Below, piece after piece: positions 12,850 through 23,100 of a DNA stretch of 64,000 nucleotides (positions are counted from its first letter, which is position 1; each line of letters opens with the position of its first letter). A model generated the notes under the pieces. That model did not search any database, was not told the origin of the DNA, and was given only the letters and a program-made list of their open reading frames with translations. The stretch is from assembly GCA_008508345.1 (NCBI GenBank), contig QNGE01002398.1:1-64000 (forward strand), written 5' to 3'. Made by a program: the position numbers and the translations under genes. Source of the stretch: Paragonimus westermani (Eukaryota > Platyhelminthes > Trematoda > Plagiorchiida > Troglotrematidae).

Positions 12850-13988
12850 CAAAAAGGTATCGAATACTCACTTGATCTCCACCCAGGTTTGCTGGAGTTG
12901 CAGAGGGCGATTGGCCAACTGCGCAACGGGAAGGCTGCAGGCGAGGACGGGCTGCCAGGTGAGATCGTGGAGAATGGCGGACCGGCGTTGAGACGCTCTT
13001 AGCTCTGGCTGGTTCACTTCACGGGGCGATGCCCCAAGACTTCAAGGATGCCCTTATCGCACCCTTGTTCGAAGGCAAGGGTAGCAAGCGGTGCGTCGAC
13101 ATCTACCATGCTTCCAGTTTTTTGAATCGTGCAGGCAAGGTGCTTGCCAAAATCCTTCTGAACCGGCTGAAGGTGAACGTTTTGGAGGTGAATGTTCTCG
13201 AGGAGCAGTGTGGAGTCTGGGCGTGTCGGAACACTATCGACCTGGTGTTTGCTGCTGGAGAGCTTTGGGGGAAGTACCGGGGGCTTTTCAGAACGCCGGA
13301 GAGGATGGTGTTGGAGTTGAGTACCGGACTAACGGGCGGCTGTTTAATATATCCGAATTTTCGGCGCCCCAGCCCGGCTGCAAACCTCAAAGATGCTCAT
13401 GTTTCTGTTCACCGATGACAGCGCATTGTTGGCACACAGTGAGGAAGAACTGCAACATCTGGCTACAGCGTTCGCTTCGTCAGCATCAAAGTTTCGATTG
13501 AACAACAACACAGGTAAGACGTTTTCTTTCGTTCAGCCTTCGTCTGTTGGGATGCTGCTTATGTACCTTCACCCCAAATTCACATTACTGGAGACAATGT
13601 GAATTGCTGCGGGGATTTTTGCTACTTGGGTAGCAAATCGTCGACAGATTTGTCCGTGGACCACGAGCTGAGAGCGCGTGTAGCGAAGGCTAATGCTGCT
13701 TTCGGACGTCTTGAGAAGCGTGTCCGGAAGAATCATAGTCTGAAGATGCCCACCAAGCTGTGTGTTCACCGCTCAATTATGCTGTCTATACTGCTGTATG
13801 GCAGTGAGGCGTGGACATTGTACCAGTGGAACGTGAGCTATCTGAGCCGCTTCCATGTGCAATGTCTGAGGCGCATCTTGAATATTTGGTGGTCGGACAT
13901 GATTCCGAAAACTGAGGTGCTTCGGCGAGCGGACATGGACGGGATGGAGGCCATGTCGATGCTGAATGAGCTTCGTTTGCTAGGATGA
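12850..13988 (+). pseudogene. RTE-like reverse transcriptase, internally deleted
   Basis: LRNGKAAGEDGLPGEI near 12,918 is the RT entry motif. Next comes MPQDFKDALIAPLFEGKGSK at 13,029, then AGKVLAKILLNRLK and EEQCGVWACRNTIDLVFAAGEL. The sequence then jumps directly to EYRTNGRLFN near 13,318, so the palm blocks carrying the first catalytic Asp and the QGC motif are missing. FTDDSALLAHSEEELQHL at about 13,402 is the FADD box with Ala changed to Thr. FCYLGSKSS and ILLYGSEAWTLY (13,599-13,988) are the usual post-palm blocks. It is a dead fragment. The deletion point near 13,285 is inferred from family layout. Confidence 0.8.
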
Positions 13989-14000
13989 CAGTATTGCGGA

Positions 14001-14083
14001 GACAAGTGGAACCAGATGAAAGGAAGCCCGGTGGTCAGAAGNGACAAGTGGAACCAGATGAAAGGAAGCCCGGTGGTCAGAAG
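14001..14083 (+). repeat. 41-bp perfect direct duplication around an N (assembly scar)
   Basis: Bases 14,001-14,041 are repeated exactly at 14,043-14,083, separated only by the ambiguous base at 14,042. Two identical copies joined by a single N are what is left when overlapping contig ends are placed side by side without merging. The true sequence probably has one copy. It lies in the RT 3' part of the RTE-like relic. Confidence 0.85.
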
Positions 14084-14139
14084 CAGAGATACCGGGACGT
14101 TGTGCAGATAAGTCTTTCACGTTGTAACATTGATTTCAA

Positions 14140-14398
14140 ATGTTGAAAAGATTTGGCGTTGAACCGGTTTACCTAGAGAAATACGGTCCAGACAGGCGTT
14201 CGAAAGTTCAACGAGTTGTTGCGCGGCCGAGAGCAAACGTGTGCGGTAAGCAAGGGAACCATCGGTGTCATAGTCCGCGGTTACGTGACTATATGGCGGT
14301 GCGATGTGTGCGACCGCGAATGCGCTGACCGTTTGGGATTAGTAGGCCACCAACCTACTCATAGTACACTGCCGGCAGAGAGGCGACAGGTACGTTAG
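14140..14398 (+). pseudogene. RTE-like C-terminal tail with C2H2 finger
   Basis: This is the terminal segment of the RTE-like protein. The frame 14,216-14,398 contains CDVCDRECADRLGLVGHQPT followed by H, with exact C-x2-C-x12-H-x3-H spacing and the hydrophobic GLVGH core usual at the end of these flatworm RT proteins. Just upstream, RSKVQRVVARPRA in the overlapping frame 14,140-14,328 matches the arginine-rich linker of the family, so one frame shift separates linker from finger. Confidence 0.65.
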
Positions 14399-14400
14399 GC

Positions 14401-16102
14401 GCAGGTAGGTCATACAAGCGTATCCATTCTACCCTTGTTAACGAGTGCATCGGCCAACAGCCTGGTCGCTGACAATTAATCCGCTCTTCTTTCCGAAGAC
14501 TTCAGTGTTTGCGGTCCTCTATCCAATCTTTTCTTCGACTTTGTTGGTGTATTTTATGAGGAATGGTTTGCCTGGCTTCTCATAGTTCAACGGGACTGTT
14601 GTTTTTCATCCTCATCTTCTCTGGGATGCACCAACCTGCACTCATATACTGCAATGCTTCTTGTATTTCGCTTCACAAATCTTTCGTTTCAGTGTAGATC
14701 TCGTCATTGCAGCCTCTCTCTGTTTAGTTTCCGAGAGATAAGAGTTTCCCTTCCTTAATAGCCAATCAACTGGCCAACCAGCATTGGCCGGCTGGACAGA
14801 AAGGCCCCACTGGCATACCTACTGGTCTTATTCTTCCGGGTTTACACTGGATATGTGGTGTTTAGGTGGAACTGCAATTGGTGCAGCGCAAGCTAATTGC
14901 AGTATTGGTTAAGCGCAGGCGTCCTTTGGCCTCAGTCACTGTGAAAGGCTAATCTGGATCCGATGCTGTCAGCCAGCCATCTCTAACTGCCTGTCGTACA
15001 TGATCCGCGTTTTTACGCGTGTGACCGGTGAGTGTAGACGGAACGTTAGCATAGCAAAGCTTATGATTTCCTTTTGCGACGACAAATCTGTTAAGGGAAC
15101 CCATCGTTCCAGATGTTGAAGCCGTCTCCGAAAATCTGTCGACCGAATGCCATAGCGCCAGCACGCGTTATAACTTATTGTTTTTCAACAGTAAATCAAT
15201 AACAGCTACACATTCTCGTCGATCACCCGAAAAAGCTGTGGGCTGGTAACACCCAGTCCACTGAGATAACATGTGTGGGCTTCATTTACGTTTCTAACAT
15301 CCGCTGATCATCTACTTTGCACATGATCCTCGAGAAAACCGTCAAAGACTGGAGACAATCAGGCGATCTTCGATCAATGAACAAGGCAACCGTACAGAGC
15401 AGACACATAATTCCACACTTCTATAACTTCTATAGAACAGTATGGAAGGAAAACACTTTGTAATATGCACTTGCTGGTGGCATAACACTAAATTTCAGTG
15501 GTTCTCGATGGCCCAGAAACACTTTTAGTTACCGTTGCGGTCATTCTGTAGACTGGCCCAGTCATCGGAACTGCGACATCTGCTGAAACAAAGAACGAAA
15601 ATGTAGCTGAAATAAAAGAGTCGTTTATTTATGTGGCAGGTTAAAGCGCGCCCAGACAGAACCATGGAAAGCACAAATGTAAATTGTTGATAAACCGGAA
15701 AGTGTGGATCGCTTGCACGATCCACGTCGCCGTTTGGTGAAATAATATTCAATCTATCACAGTTATCTCGCTCCACAACCCATGAGGGGGAGCGGCAAGG
15801 ACAAAGACGGAACCTAACGAGCAACATCATGATCACGTAGGAAGGGTGCGATAGCACAGCGAGCTGTGAAACCCCGAACACCTGTAGATGAACGCAAATC
15901 GTGCAACTTAGAACTTCCAGCATTTAAGCAAAAGGACGTCTGTTAAGATAATTTTCTATTCGCCGGTCAGCATGATAGTTAAATCTCGTTATGCGGTCGC
16001 CACACTTGCAGGTTTTATTGGCTCTGCGGATGGATTACTTAACGGATGGGTTAACTGCTTAGATAACACTAAATGGTCTACCAAACTTGGTGGTATTTAG
16101 TG
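14401..16102. other. No recognised gene
   Basis: No domain, tRNA or repeat was recognised. The longest frame is 132 codons at 15,525-15,923 (-), cysteine-rich with hydrophobic stretches, and shows no family signature. Some of the first 500 bases may be the 3' tail of the RTE-like element. Confidence 0.4.
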
Positions 16103-16320
16103 TGAGGTTACTGGCCCTCTGTTTACCGGGCTAGTGTGACACACATGGAAGTCGGTGTGCGAATTCCGGCTCGAACGAGGATGTGTGCCACTAATGAGCT
16201 CAAATGGGAGCAAACCTCGAGTTTAGTGCTTTCTTATCAAGTGGGCCGGTAAAAGGGCTCATCTGAACGCAACAACGACAATCGAAAGTAAGCGATGTTC
16301 ATTTAAAAAGTTGAGAAATC
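16103..16320 (+). mobile_element. tRNA-derived SINE with hammerhead-like motif, copy A
   Basis: A plus-strand copy of a SINE family with four members in this window. The tRNA-like head starts TGAGGTTACTGGCC, and its B-box region reads GTGCGAATTCCGGCTC; both are more decayed than in copies B and D. The hammerhead-like block is at 16,187-16,229. The body that follows matches the family up to about 16,315. This is the most diverged copy. The 3' limit is approximate and no target-site duplication was found. Confidence 0.7.
16187..16229 (+). ncRNA. Degenerate type I hammerhead ribozyme motif, SINE copy A
   Basis: Core box CTAATGA at 16,191-16,197 has the invariant G changed to A. Stem II is GCTC (16,198-16,201) with GAGC (16,208-16,211). 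The GAAA box has lost its G (AAA at 16,212). Stem III and the cleavage triplet end in GTT at 16,221-16,223. The 3' stem I strand TAGTGC (16,224-16,229) is the exact complement of the family's 5' strand GCACTA, which is itself damaged in this copy. It is predicted inactive. Confidence 0.6.
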
Positions 16321-16574
16321 TAACTTTTCTAGCAAATAAACCAAGAAATTCTGCTGGAATCTCTTGTTCTAACACCGCTCTACACAACTGTCTTGACAGT
16401 CTGGTCCAGGCGCGGATTCGTAGTGCACGAACGTTATTCTTTCCTCTGCAGGAGAAGCAACAAAATGAAATACAGTTAAGATGTATGTCGTACAGTATTG
16501 CTTCTAGTAGCTCATGGACTTTTACTTGATAATCGTCTGGAAGTCCTGAACTACCGGTAATACTGGGTTTAATT

Positions 16575-16779
16575 TCGAATTGACCATCACTCACATTCGA
16601 TCGCAGCCTTCGCATCCAGGTAGACCTTGCAGCCAGCCTCTTTCGAAAAGAAGCATTAGACTCAAGTTTAACTCTGATTAGAGCTCGTCAGTAGTGCATA
16701 TTCTTACCACGGCCGGGATTTGAACTCCGGCCATTCCAATCATGAGGCAACCGTGTTAACCGCTGCGCCATTGACCTCA
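16575..16779 (-). mobile_element. tRNA-derived SINE with hammerhead-like motif, copy B
   Basis: Reads right to left. The tRNA-like head begins at 16,779 and has a good RNA polymerase III A box (TGGCGCAGCGGTTAAC, about 16,756-16,771) and B box (GGAGTTCAAATCCC, about 16,716-16,729). The hammerhead-like block follows at 16,653-16,697, then a body ending near 16,575. The plan resembles schistosome Sm-alpha repeats, which also pair a polymerase III promoter with a hammerhead. The head abuts the N at 16,788, and copy C lies inverted on the other side. Similarity to other sequence beyond 16,575 was not seen. Confidence 0.85.
16653..16697 (-). ncRNA. Degenerate type I hammerhead ribozyme motif, SINE copy B
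   Basis: On the minus strand, from 16,697 downward: stem I strand GCACTA, core CTGACGA, stem II GCTC with GAGT around the six-base loop TAATCA, then TAAA in place of GAAA, stem III C and G around a TTGA loop, cleavage triplet GTC, and stem I strand TAATGC (one C-A mismatch). The total is 45 nt, with every element in hammerhead order. Loss of the invariant G in GAAA predicts an inactive copy. Confidence 0.7.
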
Positions 16780-16788
16780 TATCAGGCN

Positions 16789-16935
16789 CGTGGCAAGAAT
16801 ATGCACTACTGATGAGCTCCAATGAGAGCGTAACTCGAGTCTAATGCTTCTTTTCAAGATAAGCTGGCTGTAAAGTCTGTCTGAATGCGAATGCTGCAAT
16901 GGAAAGAGTGATGGTCAACTTTAAAAAAAGACTAA
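16789..16935 (+). mobile_element. tRNA-derived SINE, copy C, head missing at the N
   Basis: The copy begins at the tail of the tRNA-like head (GTGGCAAGAATATGCACTAC) directly after the N at 16,788. It continues through the hammerhead-like block (16,803-16,847) and the full body to about 16,930, ending in an A-rich stretch at 16,923-16,929. It is inverted relative to copy B, so the two form a near-palindrome about the N. The missing head may be an assembly effect rather than a real 5' truncation. Confidence 0.8.
16803..16847 (+). ncRNA. Degenerate type I hammerhead ribozyme motif, SINE copy C
   Basis: The best preserved copy. Stem I GCACTA (16,803-16,808) pairs with TAATGC (16,842-16,847), five pairs and one C-A mismatch. 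Core CTGATGA is intact (16,809-16,815). Stem II is GCTC (16,816-16,819) with GAGC (16,826-16,829), loop CAATGA. Then GTAA (16,830-16,833) stands where GAAA is required. Stem III is A-T plus C-G around loop TCGA (16,835-16,838), and the cleavage triplet GTC ends at 16,841. A single core change (second base of GAAA) separates it from a complete minimal hammerhead. This tiny-stem-III form is known from retroelement-associated ribozymes. Confidence 0.75.
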
Positions 16936-17605
16936 ATCTCCGACTTATCATCAATAATCTAGTATACTGGGTTTCACGAGATAACTTTTTGCGTGAAGAT
17001 GTGCAACCCACACATTTACCTCAAAAATACATACAACGCCTTGTACAATAACGATATTACAACTCTCAAGCTGGTATAACACACGAGGGTATAAGCAGGT
17101 AATTTCAATTTTCAAACCGGCTTGTCACTGCCAGTTCAACAGTCTTAGTAGGCTCGTTGCACGTCCAGGTAGCCGCTGATTGTCAGACGACTTGATTCTA
17201 CGTCTTTCAGGCGTGAGAATGAAATTATGCACTCACATCTGGGAACACTCTGAAGGTAAATTCATGTGAGAATTAGTTGTATGCTGGGCAAAACGGAACT
17301 GAACATGAATGTAAATAATGTGTGTAGATGTAGCTCTGCGTGCATATCGTTTTTTCCATTATAAACTCATCAGGTGTGTGATATGGGAGGGAAATATTTG
17401 AAGCAACCACGGTGCTCCACAGCAGTCGCGACCCCAGAAAACTGGCAGAACTGCAAAATTCAACACATACATGAGACGCGCAATACACTCGCCATGCAGT
17501 TTGTGAGAATGTGAAAAAGTGCAGACAAATATGATACAACCGCGGAAGTGCGTTTCGACGGAGGTGTATGTGCACTGTGGAGCACTTTGATCACGCCCAT
17601 CTTAC
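16936..17605. other. No recognised gene
   Basis: No motif was recognised. A frame of 100 codons at 17,273-17,575 (-) is rich in His, Cys and aromatic residues and lies downstream of the speculative exon on that strand, where it would be intron. Confidence 0.4.
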
Positions 17606-17956
17606 TGCGTCTCCCTCAGCATAGTATTCCTCCAACGGCAGCTCCCACAGAGACGGGCGTTTCGACGACAGTTTGCTACTTCCATTGTCAAGTTTAATTG
17701 TCTTTTCTTCGGCTAGTCTTGCTGTTGGGTTGCAGGAAACGTGCACTAGAATGAGGGTGATTGATCTGGAATATCGGAGATCATTACTGTGTCGATGCAA
17801 AGGCGAAGGCGCTTGAAAATTAACACGTAAAACTGCTTCAGTATCATGGCGAATGGCGGTCCCTACAGTCTTACTGCTCGTCTTGTGGCTCCTGTTTGAA
17901 CGTATCCAAATAGTCCGCTGTACTGGCGCAGGTGCAGGGAAAGTGCTCATGTTCAG
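17606..17956 (-). CDS. Speculative host exon, unknown product
   Basis: The minus-strand frame 17,950-17,591 (119 codons, first Met at 17,950) has a composition unlike the surrounding shadows. It includes RLAEEKTIKLDNGSSKLSS and PLEEYYAEGDA. Reading right to left, a strong acceptor-like tract (TTTTTCATTCTAG) ends at 17,957 and a donor-like GTAAGA begins at 17,605, framing exactly 351 bp (117 codons, phase 0 at both ends). I do not recognise the protein, and there is no flanking exon I can pair with it. It could equally be chance. Confidence 0.2.
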
Positions 17957-19401
17957 CTAGAATGAAAAATGTATAGGGGAGATGTGATGAAGCGACCTAG
18001 TAATCTTTCGATTAAGCAAACTCTTCATTTTGCTCTGCAAACCATCGTGGATACGTTGCAAGAATTCCGCAAATTTTCTTATCAAATTTTCGAGTCAAAA
18101 CTGCTGTGACAGAGGCAGCAGAGAGGCAACAGCCAAGGGACCCGTACTTTTGATACCTTAGTGACCGCACCGGGATACATTTCATAAAGCTAAATGACAG
18201 CCGGTTTCCAGCCGACCATTCACAGATTTTGCTAAAGTAGGACTAAAGTCGGTAGCCATCCAGAGTGTCAGTTACGGAAGATTAAATTTTCGTCTCACTA
18301 GCGAGTATCAAATAACCAAAATGCATGATGTGAGCGAAGTCGCTAAGGAGCATGGGGGAACGTAACAGGTGTTACCTCGGGTCTCGTGACGCAATACCAG
18401 ACGCTAGACGAATGTTGGAATGTTCACTGGGAACGCCGGCAGTTCACGACATACCACAAAAATCGTCTCCCCGATGTTCGCATCTACACTGAACGAACAT
18501 TCAAGTTCGAATTACGTCTTCGCCATGATCAATCTACTTTACCACACCACAAGATATGTATATCTCAAATGACAAGCTGCTACGTTTTCTTTGTTCAGTG
18601 AATGGTGATGACCGTTTCTTGGGTGAACATATGTGGTGAATTTACTTGCATGGATCCGAAACGGAGGTTTTGTGGTGGAAAATTGGTGGCAACACACAGG
18701 CGGCTCAAACAATCTCTGTTCTGACCGACCTCATCAATACTGTGAAGCCCCTAAACTCCCAACCACCCTAATGAATCGAGTCCAACCGGACCGTTGAGAT
18801 CACCTAACAGTAACAGTCGGTCAGTCACACATGTTTAGTGGACTGTGGTAAACAGATAAACAGAGAATCGACTCGAAACATCGGTCCTCAGTGATAAATT
18901 TGAAAATGATTACAGTAGCACGGCGATAGTCCGTTTGCGTCTCGTCGATTGCTTTTGTGAAGTTAACACACACGTTGTATAGCGGGGAGCAAGCAGCCAG
19001 GCGAAGTCGACCTAGTCGTGTCTGAGGCAGTCACTTGGGTGACTGAAGCGGAAACGGCAAGATGCAGCTGAAGCATACCCAACAGCAAGGAACGTGAATT
19101 GCTGTGAGTCGAAAGGGTAATGGGAGACCCTGAAGAGGGATGCTGTTAAAATCTATCCGGACCGGATGAAGGGGATAAGGTATGATTGGAAAATCTATGC
19201 AAATCCACCAGGATTTAAAATAACTTACGTCGGTTTACGTTGGTTGGAGGGATAAGGCAAAAAGGATCAAGAAATGATGGAGGAGTTCATCGGTTGTCAA
19301 ATTTTATGACAGAAATACAGCGGTCTCAAAACTCGGGAGTTTAGGAAATACGATGGTCAAAGAATACCGCTTACGTTCACACCGGCATAGCGATAGGTTA
19401 G
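17957..19401. other. No recognised gene
   Basis: Nothing recognised apart from a perfect 7-bp hairpin CAGTCAC/GTGACTG with a TTGG loop at 19,028-19,045. It is too small to interpret. Confidence 0.4.
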
Positions 19402-20110
19402 TCACCAGCTGTTTCTGGGCACACGAAGTGAGATTCCGCCCATGTATCGAGATAGGTTCCTCAACATTGAGAACCTGCTTTCATTTGGGTCTGAAGGACA
19501 ATGAAGGCGGTTTTTGAGCCCACTGCGCGCCCAGTCTGTAGAAGGTATCTTGTAGTGAAGCCGACGGCACAACCGACCTCTGGATTCGAAAGCCATTTCG
19601 GTGTGTCCGTCAATATGTGTCGACGTACCTCTTAGTTCTGCCTACATATCTACTTCCACAGACACAATCAAACTTGTAGATTACCCGGAAGACTTCATCT
19701 GGCTGAATTTGATGACCGGTGTCAGTTAAGTGAGAGCCGGTTGTAGATTCCTCAAGCCCACTCCAGAGCTGTCAGGTTGCAACTTCTGTCTCAATCAAAC
19801 ATGTACACAATATCCGATTGAGTTAATGGGGGCATCACACCTTTTTTAAGTATGATTGGAACACGAGCAGTCCATTCAAGTAGACCGACCAGGCGGCGTT
19901 GTATGTGCGTTTGAGCGCTGCATATAAACATCGTTTCATCAGGGCTGGAACATTGTTAATTCTAAAGGGCAGAGTTAGACAGGCAAGCTTGCGAGGAATA
20001 TTAGTAGGCGTGACTCGCTTAGGTTGTGGAGTATAACACTTTTGGACAAACGTTGTGGGTTGACCGTTTCCTACCAGAGCCCAATGCAGTAACATCACTT
20101 CATTTTCCAA
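19402..20110 (-). mobile_element. Penelope-like element 3' end with broken GIY-YIG endonuclease
   Basis: On the minus strand, the frame 20,110-19,835 matches the segment between RT and endonuclease of Penelope-like elements: NGQPTTFVQKC, then LACLTLPFRINNVPALMKRC and LKRTYNAAW, like the conserved LPF/Y...L...LK-x-TYNAA stretch. After stops and shifts, YKFDCVCGSRYVGRTKR (around 19,619-19,672) is the signature start of the linked GIY-YIG nuclease (C-x-C-G...Y-x-GRT-x-R). Then comes THILTDTPKWL with a downstream TGRAVGSKTAF, matching the EH-x-P-x-WL...TGH...AF blocks. The frame is broken between these pieces. No RT palm was found upstream, so the copy is 5' truncated. Confidence 0.75.
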
Positions 20111-23100
20111 CTTGTCCTATTTCAAAATAGTCCAACTCTCTGAAACGGAGTTCTAAAGAAGCCAAGTTTTTAATAACAGTGCATATTTCTTAACGCATAC
20201 GTGAGAAGCAACCTGGCATGCGCGCGTTCGATACAGATAATCACGGGCGCTACAAAACGTTAAGTGCTTAAATAGTACTACAACTGTGAAGTATGCTATC
20301 AAAAAAGGTGTGATCAGAAAAAAGATGACTGTGGTTCACGGAACTTCAACGCACGCGGCAGTGAAGAGTAAACTTTGCTGGTTCTATTGGTCGAAAATTA
20401 TCCATAGGGAGTAAATGCTGTCGTTGGTAGACCGTTAATATGTGAGTTTGGAATATCGTCTAAATGGTAAGGGTAGAATATTATGGAAATTATGAAATGT
20501 GTATATTGCGCTGTGAAAAATATTTTTGTTTCGGCGTGTAAAAGACCTTTATCAAGGGAATTGAGAAATCACGCTGGCTTACTAGTGAAATGGGTTGACG
20601 AGGTAGATGAATTTTCGTGGTTTGTTAAACAGAAGGAGTTAGCAATGATTTACCAATTAGCGTGCACAGTATAATTGTAAACAACTTTCCGTAAACGGGT
20701 GCGTTCGATACTTCGTGAGGCAGGTGTCGACAGTTGATTAGTGCGAGTGTTTGTGATCATCCTCACGTGTAACTAAAGACCACTGCATTTTTCGAGGCCC
20801 TGTGGGTAAGTAGATCAGGCGGCAGATGGAGATCCCTAAACATAATGCGGGTGTAAGTCAGTGTTATCTGCTTGCCGTATATACTACGTACTGCAGTCGG
20901 ATGTGAGTTGATTTGGTATTATGGTAACAAAGAATTTAGCAAGTTTTTGAGGTTACAAAAGGTAGAACTTCATGTTTTCCAAACGACAAATTGGTTAAAC
21001 GGTAGACGAAGCATGCTACCGCATTGAGCCATTCGGGGTAACCCGCTGACATATACGCTTGACGGTCAGCCCATGCACACTCTATAGTCAAAAGGTCACG
21101 AAGTGAAAATGATATTTAAGTGTCGGAATACATTTATTATATGTCCATCATTATCCGGAATATTCCGTCCCAATTTCTGCAACCCCTTTGCTTTCGGTTC
21201 TCTTTCAGTAGAAGTCCCCTTGCTGCGTAAGCGGCACGTAACATGATAGGTGGGGCGTAACTTGCCGTTGGCAGTGAGGTCCGTGCAGTCAGTTGCCGAC
21301 ACGTTCACTCGGACTTGCTTGCATAGAGGTACAACACAAAACTCATCTTATGAGTTATGCGGGTCATCAATCATCAATGGTTCTGCATACGGTTTCCTTT
21401 TATGTTTCACCGTCGAGAGTGGCATAGTTTTTTTGTTCGATGTAACTGAACCAGCATAGTTAATGAAATCATGACGTGCCTGGCGGGGGCGGGGGTGAAA
21501 CTGCTCTGTACACACGGGCAGTGTGATATATCAGCATTATCCCTGTACTCCATATGGAAAGGTAGCTGGTCTTTATCGCGCCGAAAACCATTAATATTAA
21601 CAGGGTCGCCACACTATCCACAGGGCACCGCCAGGTGAAAATTATCACAAGCGTTGTCAGCCGAGAGAGTATATTCTTAACGTACACGTCTACGCTGACC
21701 ACCACCCGGCGGTCACAACCGTGGGTACGCTGCATCTCAAAATCCCAAATGAGCCACTCGCTGTGGGACCAAATTTTACTGATGGCCGTGGCTAATTGGT
21801 CTTTGGGATTAGTGCGCTTCTGTTGTTTACTATTCGCATTCTCCAGACGGTTGTTTTTCGATTTCCGAAGTGAGCAACTGCACATAAGTTAGTTCATGAA
21901 ACTCATTTCTTTCTATCTGATTACTGCAACATCTCGGTTGAACTTTCAAAATTAGTAGACAAAGGTGTTCGCTCACTCTTCTCAGTTAAACAGGTGACGA
22001 TCCAAGTATGGGCTTCTGAATGAATTCCACTGAATGGTGATTATAAGGGGAATCACTTCAAATCACGTGTTTCCTCACGGCACCTAGAACATGGAAATAA
22101 CATAACATTATGTCATATCCAAAGATCACTCGTGCTGCTCGCATTTGGGCTGCCACTTTATCCATCACAAAACGTTCTGACATGTATATGCTTCCCCATC
22201 ACCACCTAGGAAGCTTTGAATAAATGGCGCAGGGAAGTATGCGGGTCGTTCATGACCCATCCCTTATGCAATCAGAGACTGAAGTAGCTTCAGGCTAAAG
22301 CGGCGAATGTGTGGCGGATGAGGATTTACTTGTGGCGTTTGCTCCCTTGCGTGGCATCGACGTTTACCAATTCAAGAAACCGTCTGGATAACTGCACTTG
22401 CTGCCTCCGTGCGTAATATATATGTGTGTCTATTATTGTCATCTTTGATTACACGCAGTACGCCGTTTTCTCTATATGAGTCAGAATTTGTGGCAAATTT
22501 TCTGCTAGCACACTCACTTGTTGCTTGGGGGTTCAACCAATGACGGATGTTGCAAATATTCATGGTCGTCATATAGTTGCCATAAACATCAACCCAGCAA
22601 TTGGTGTGTTTTACTCGAAAAGATGCCTTGAATCGTTTACCTCACTTTCCGTGAGCCGACGATTCGCTGGGTTCGCGTCGTACAGGAAGGCAGTTGTGTC
22701 GTGGTTGTGCTCTGATGTGAAACATTCAACAACCAATCTTGTTTATCTCCCAACCACGTGACAGCATTTATCGCGGGAACTGTTTAGCAGGAAGCGTGTG
22801 AACTTAACTTACTATACAGTGGTGATCCACGGCTCTCGCTTTTACGTCGCTCGCTATTTTTTGCACCGGAACGCCATCCACCAAGTAAGCTCAGCAACGA
22901 TCACACTCACATTATCACATTTCAAGCGCTCACTGTCTGATTTTTGCTTGAACCAAGCACGTACAAAATACTGTAATCCTCCATGTATTTAACCAACCAA
23001 CCCCTAAACTCGCTGAAGCTCAAAAATTCCTGATCCTCGACAACAGCTTTGAACCCCTATAAATAATCCACCACCTAAATGTGCACGCGGGATTAAATCG

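Larger units (their letters stand above)
11201..14400 (+). mobile_element. Degenerate RTE-like (APE-type) non-LTR retrotransposon
   Basis: A plus-strand non-LTR element with an apurinic-type endonuclease, a reverse transcriptase and a C-terminal C2H2 finger, in the order usual for the RTE-like elements common in flatworms. All parts carry stops and frameshifts. The RT palm is internally deleted near 13,285, and a 41-bp assembly duplication lies at 14,001-14,083. The 3' end is put just after the finger at about 14,398. The 5' limit is arbitrary because I see no boundary or target-site duplication. The copy cannot be autonomous. Confidence 0.8.

Noticed and set aside
20972..21055. tRNA-like A box TGGCTCAATGCGG on the minus strand
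   Set aside because: The B-box candidate is poor and about 55 bases away, no cloverleaf forms, and the downstream sequence does not match the SINE family.
21590..21640. Minus-strand TGTGGCGACCCTGTTA resembling the LTR start, possible solo LTR relic
   Set aside because: The similarity ends within about 20 bases and no matching LTR end or 9-bp stem follows.
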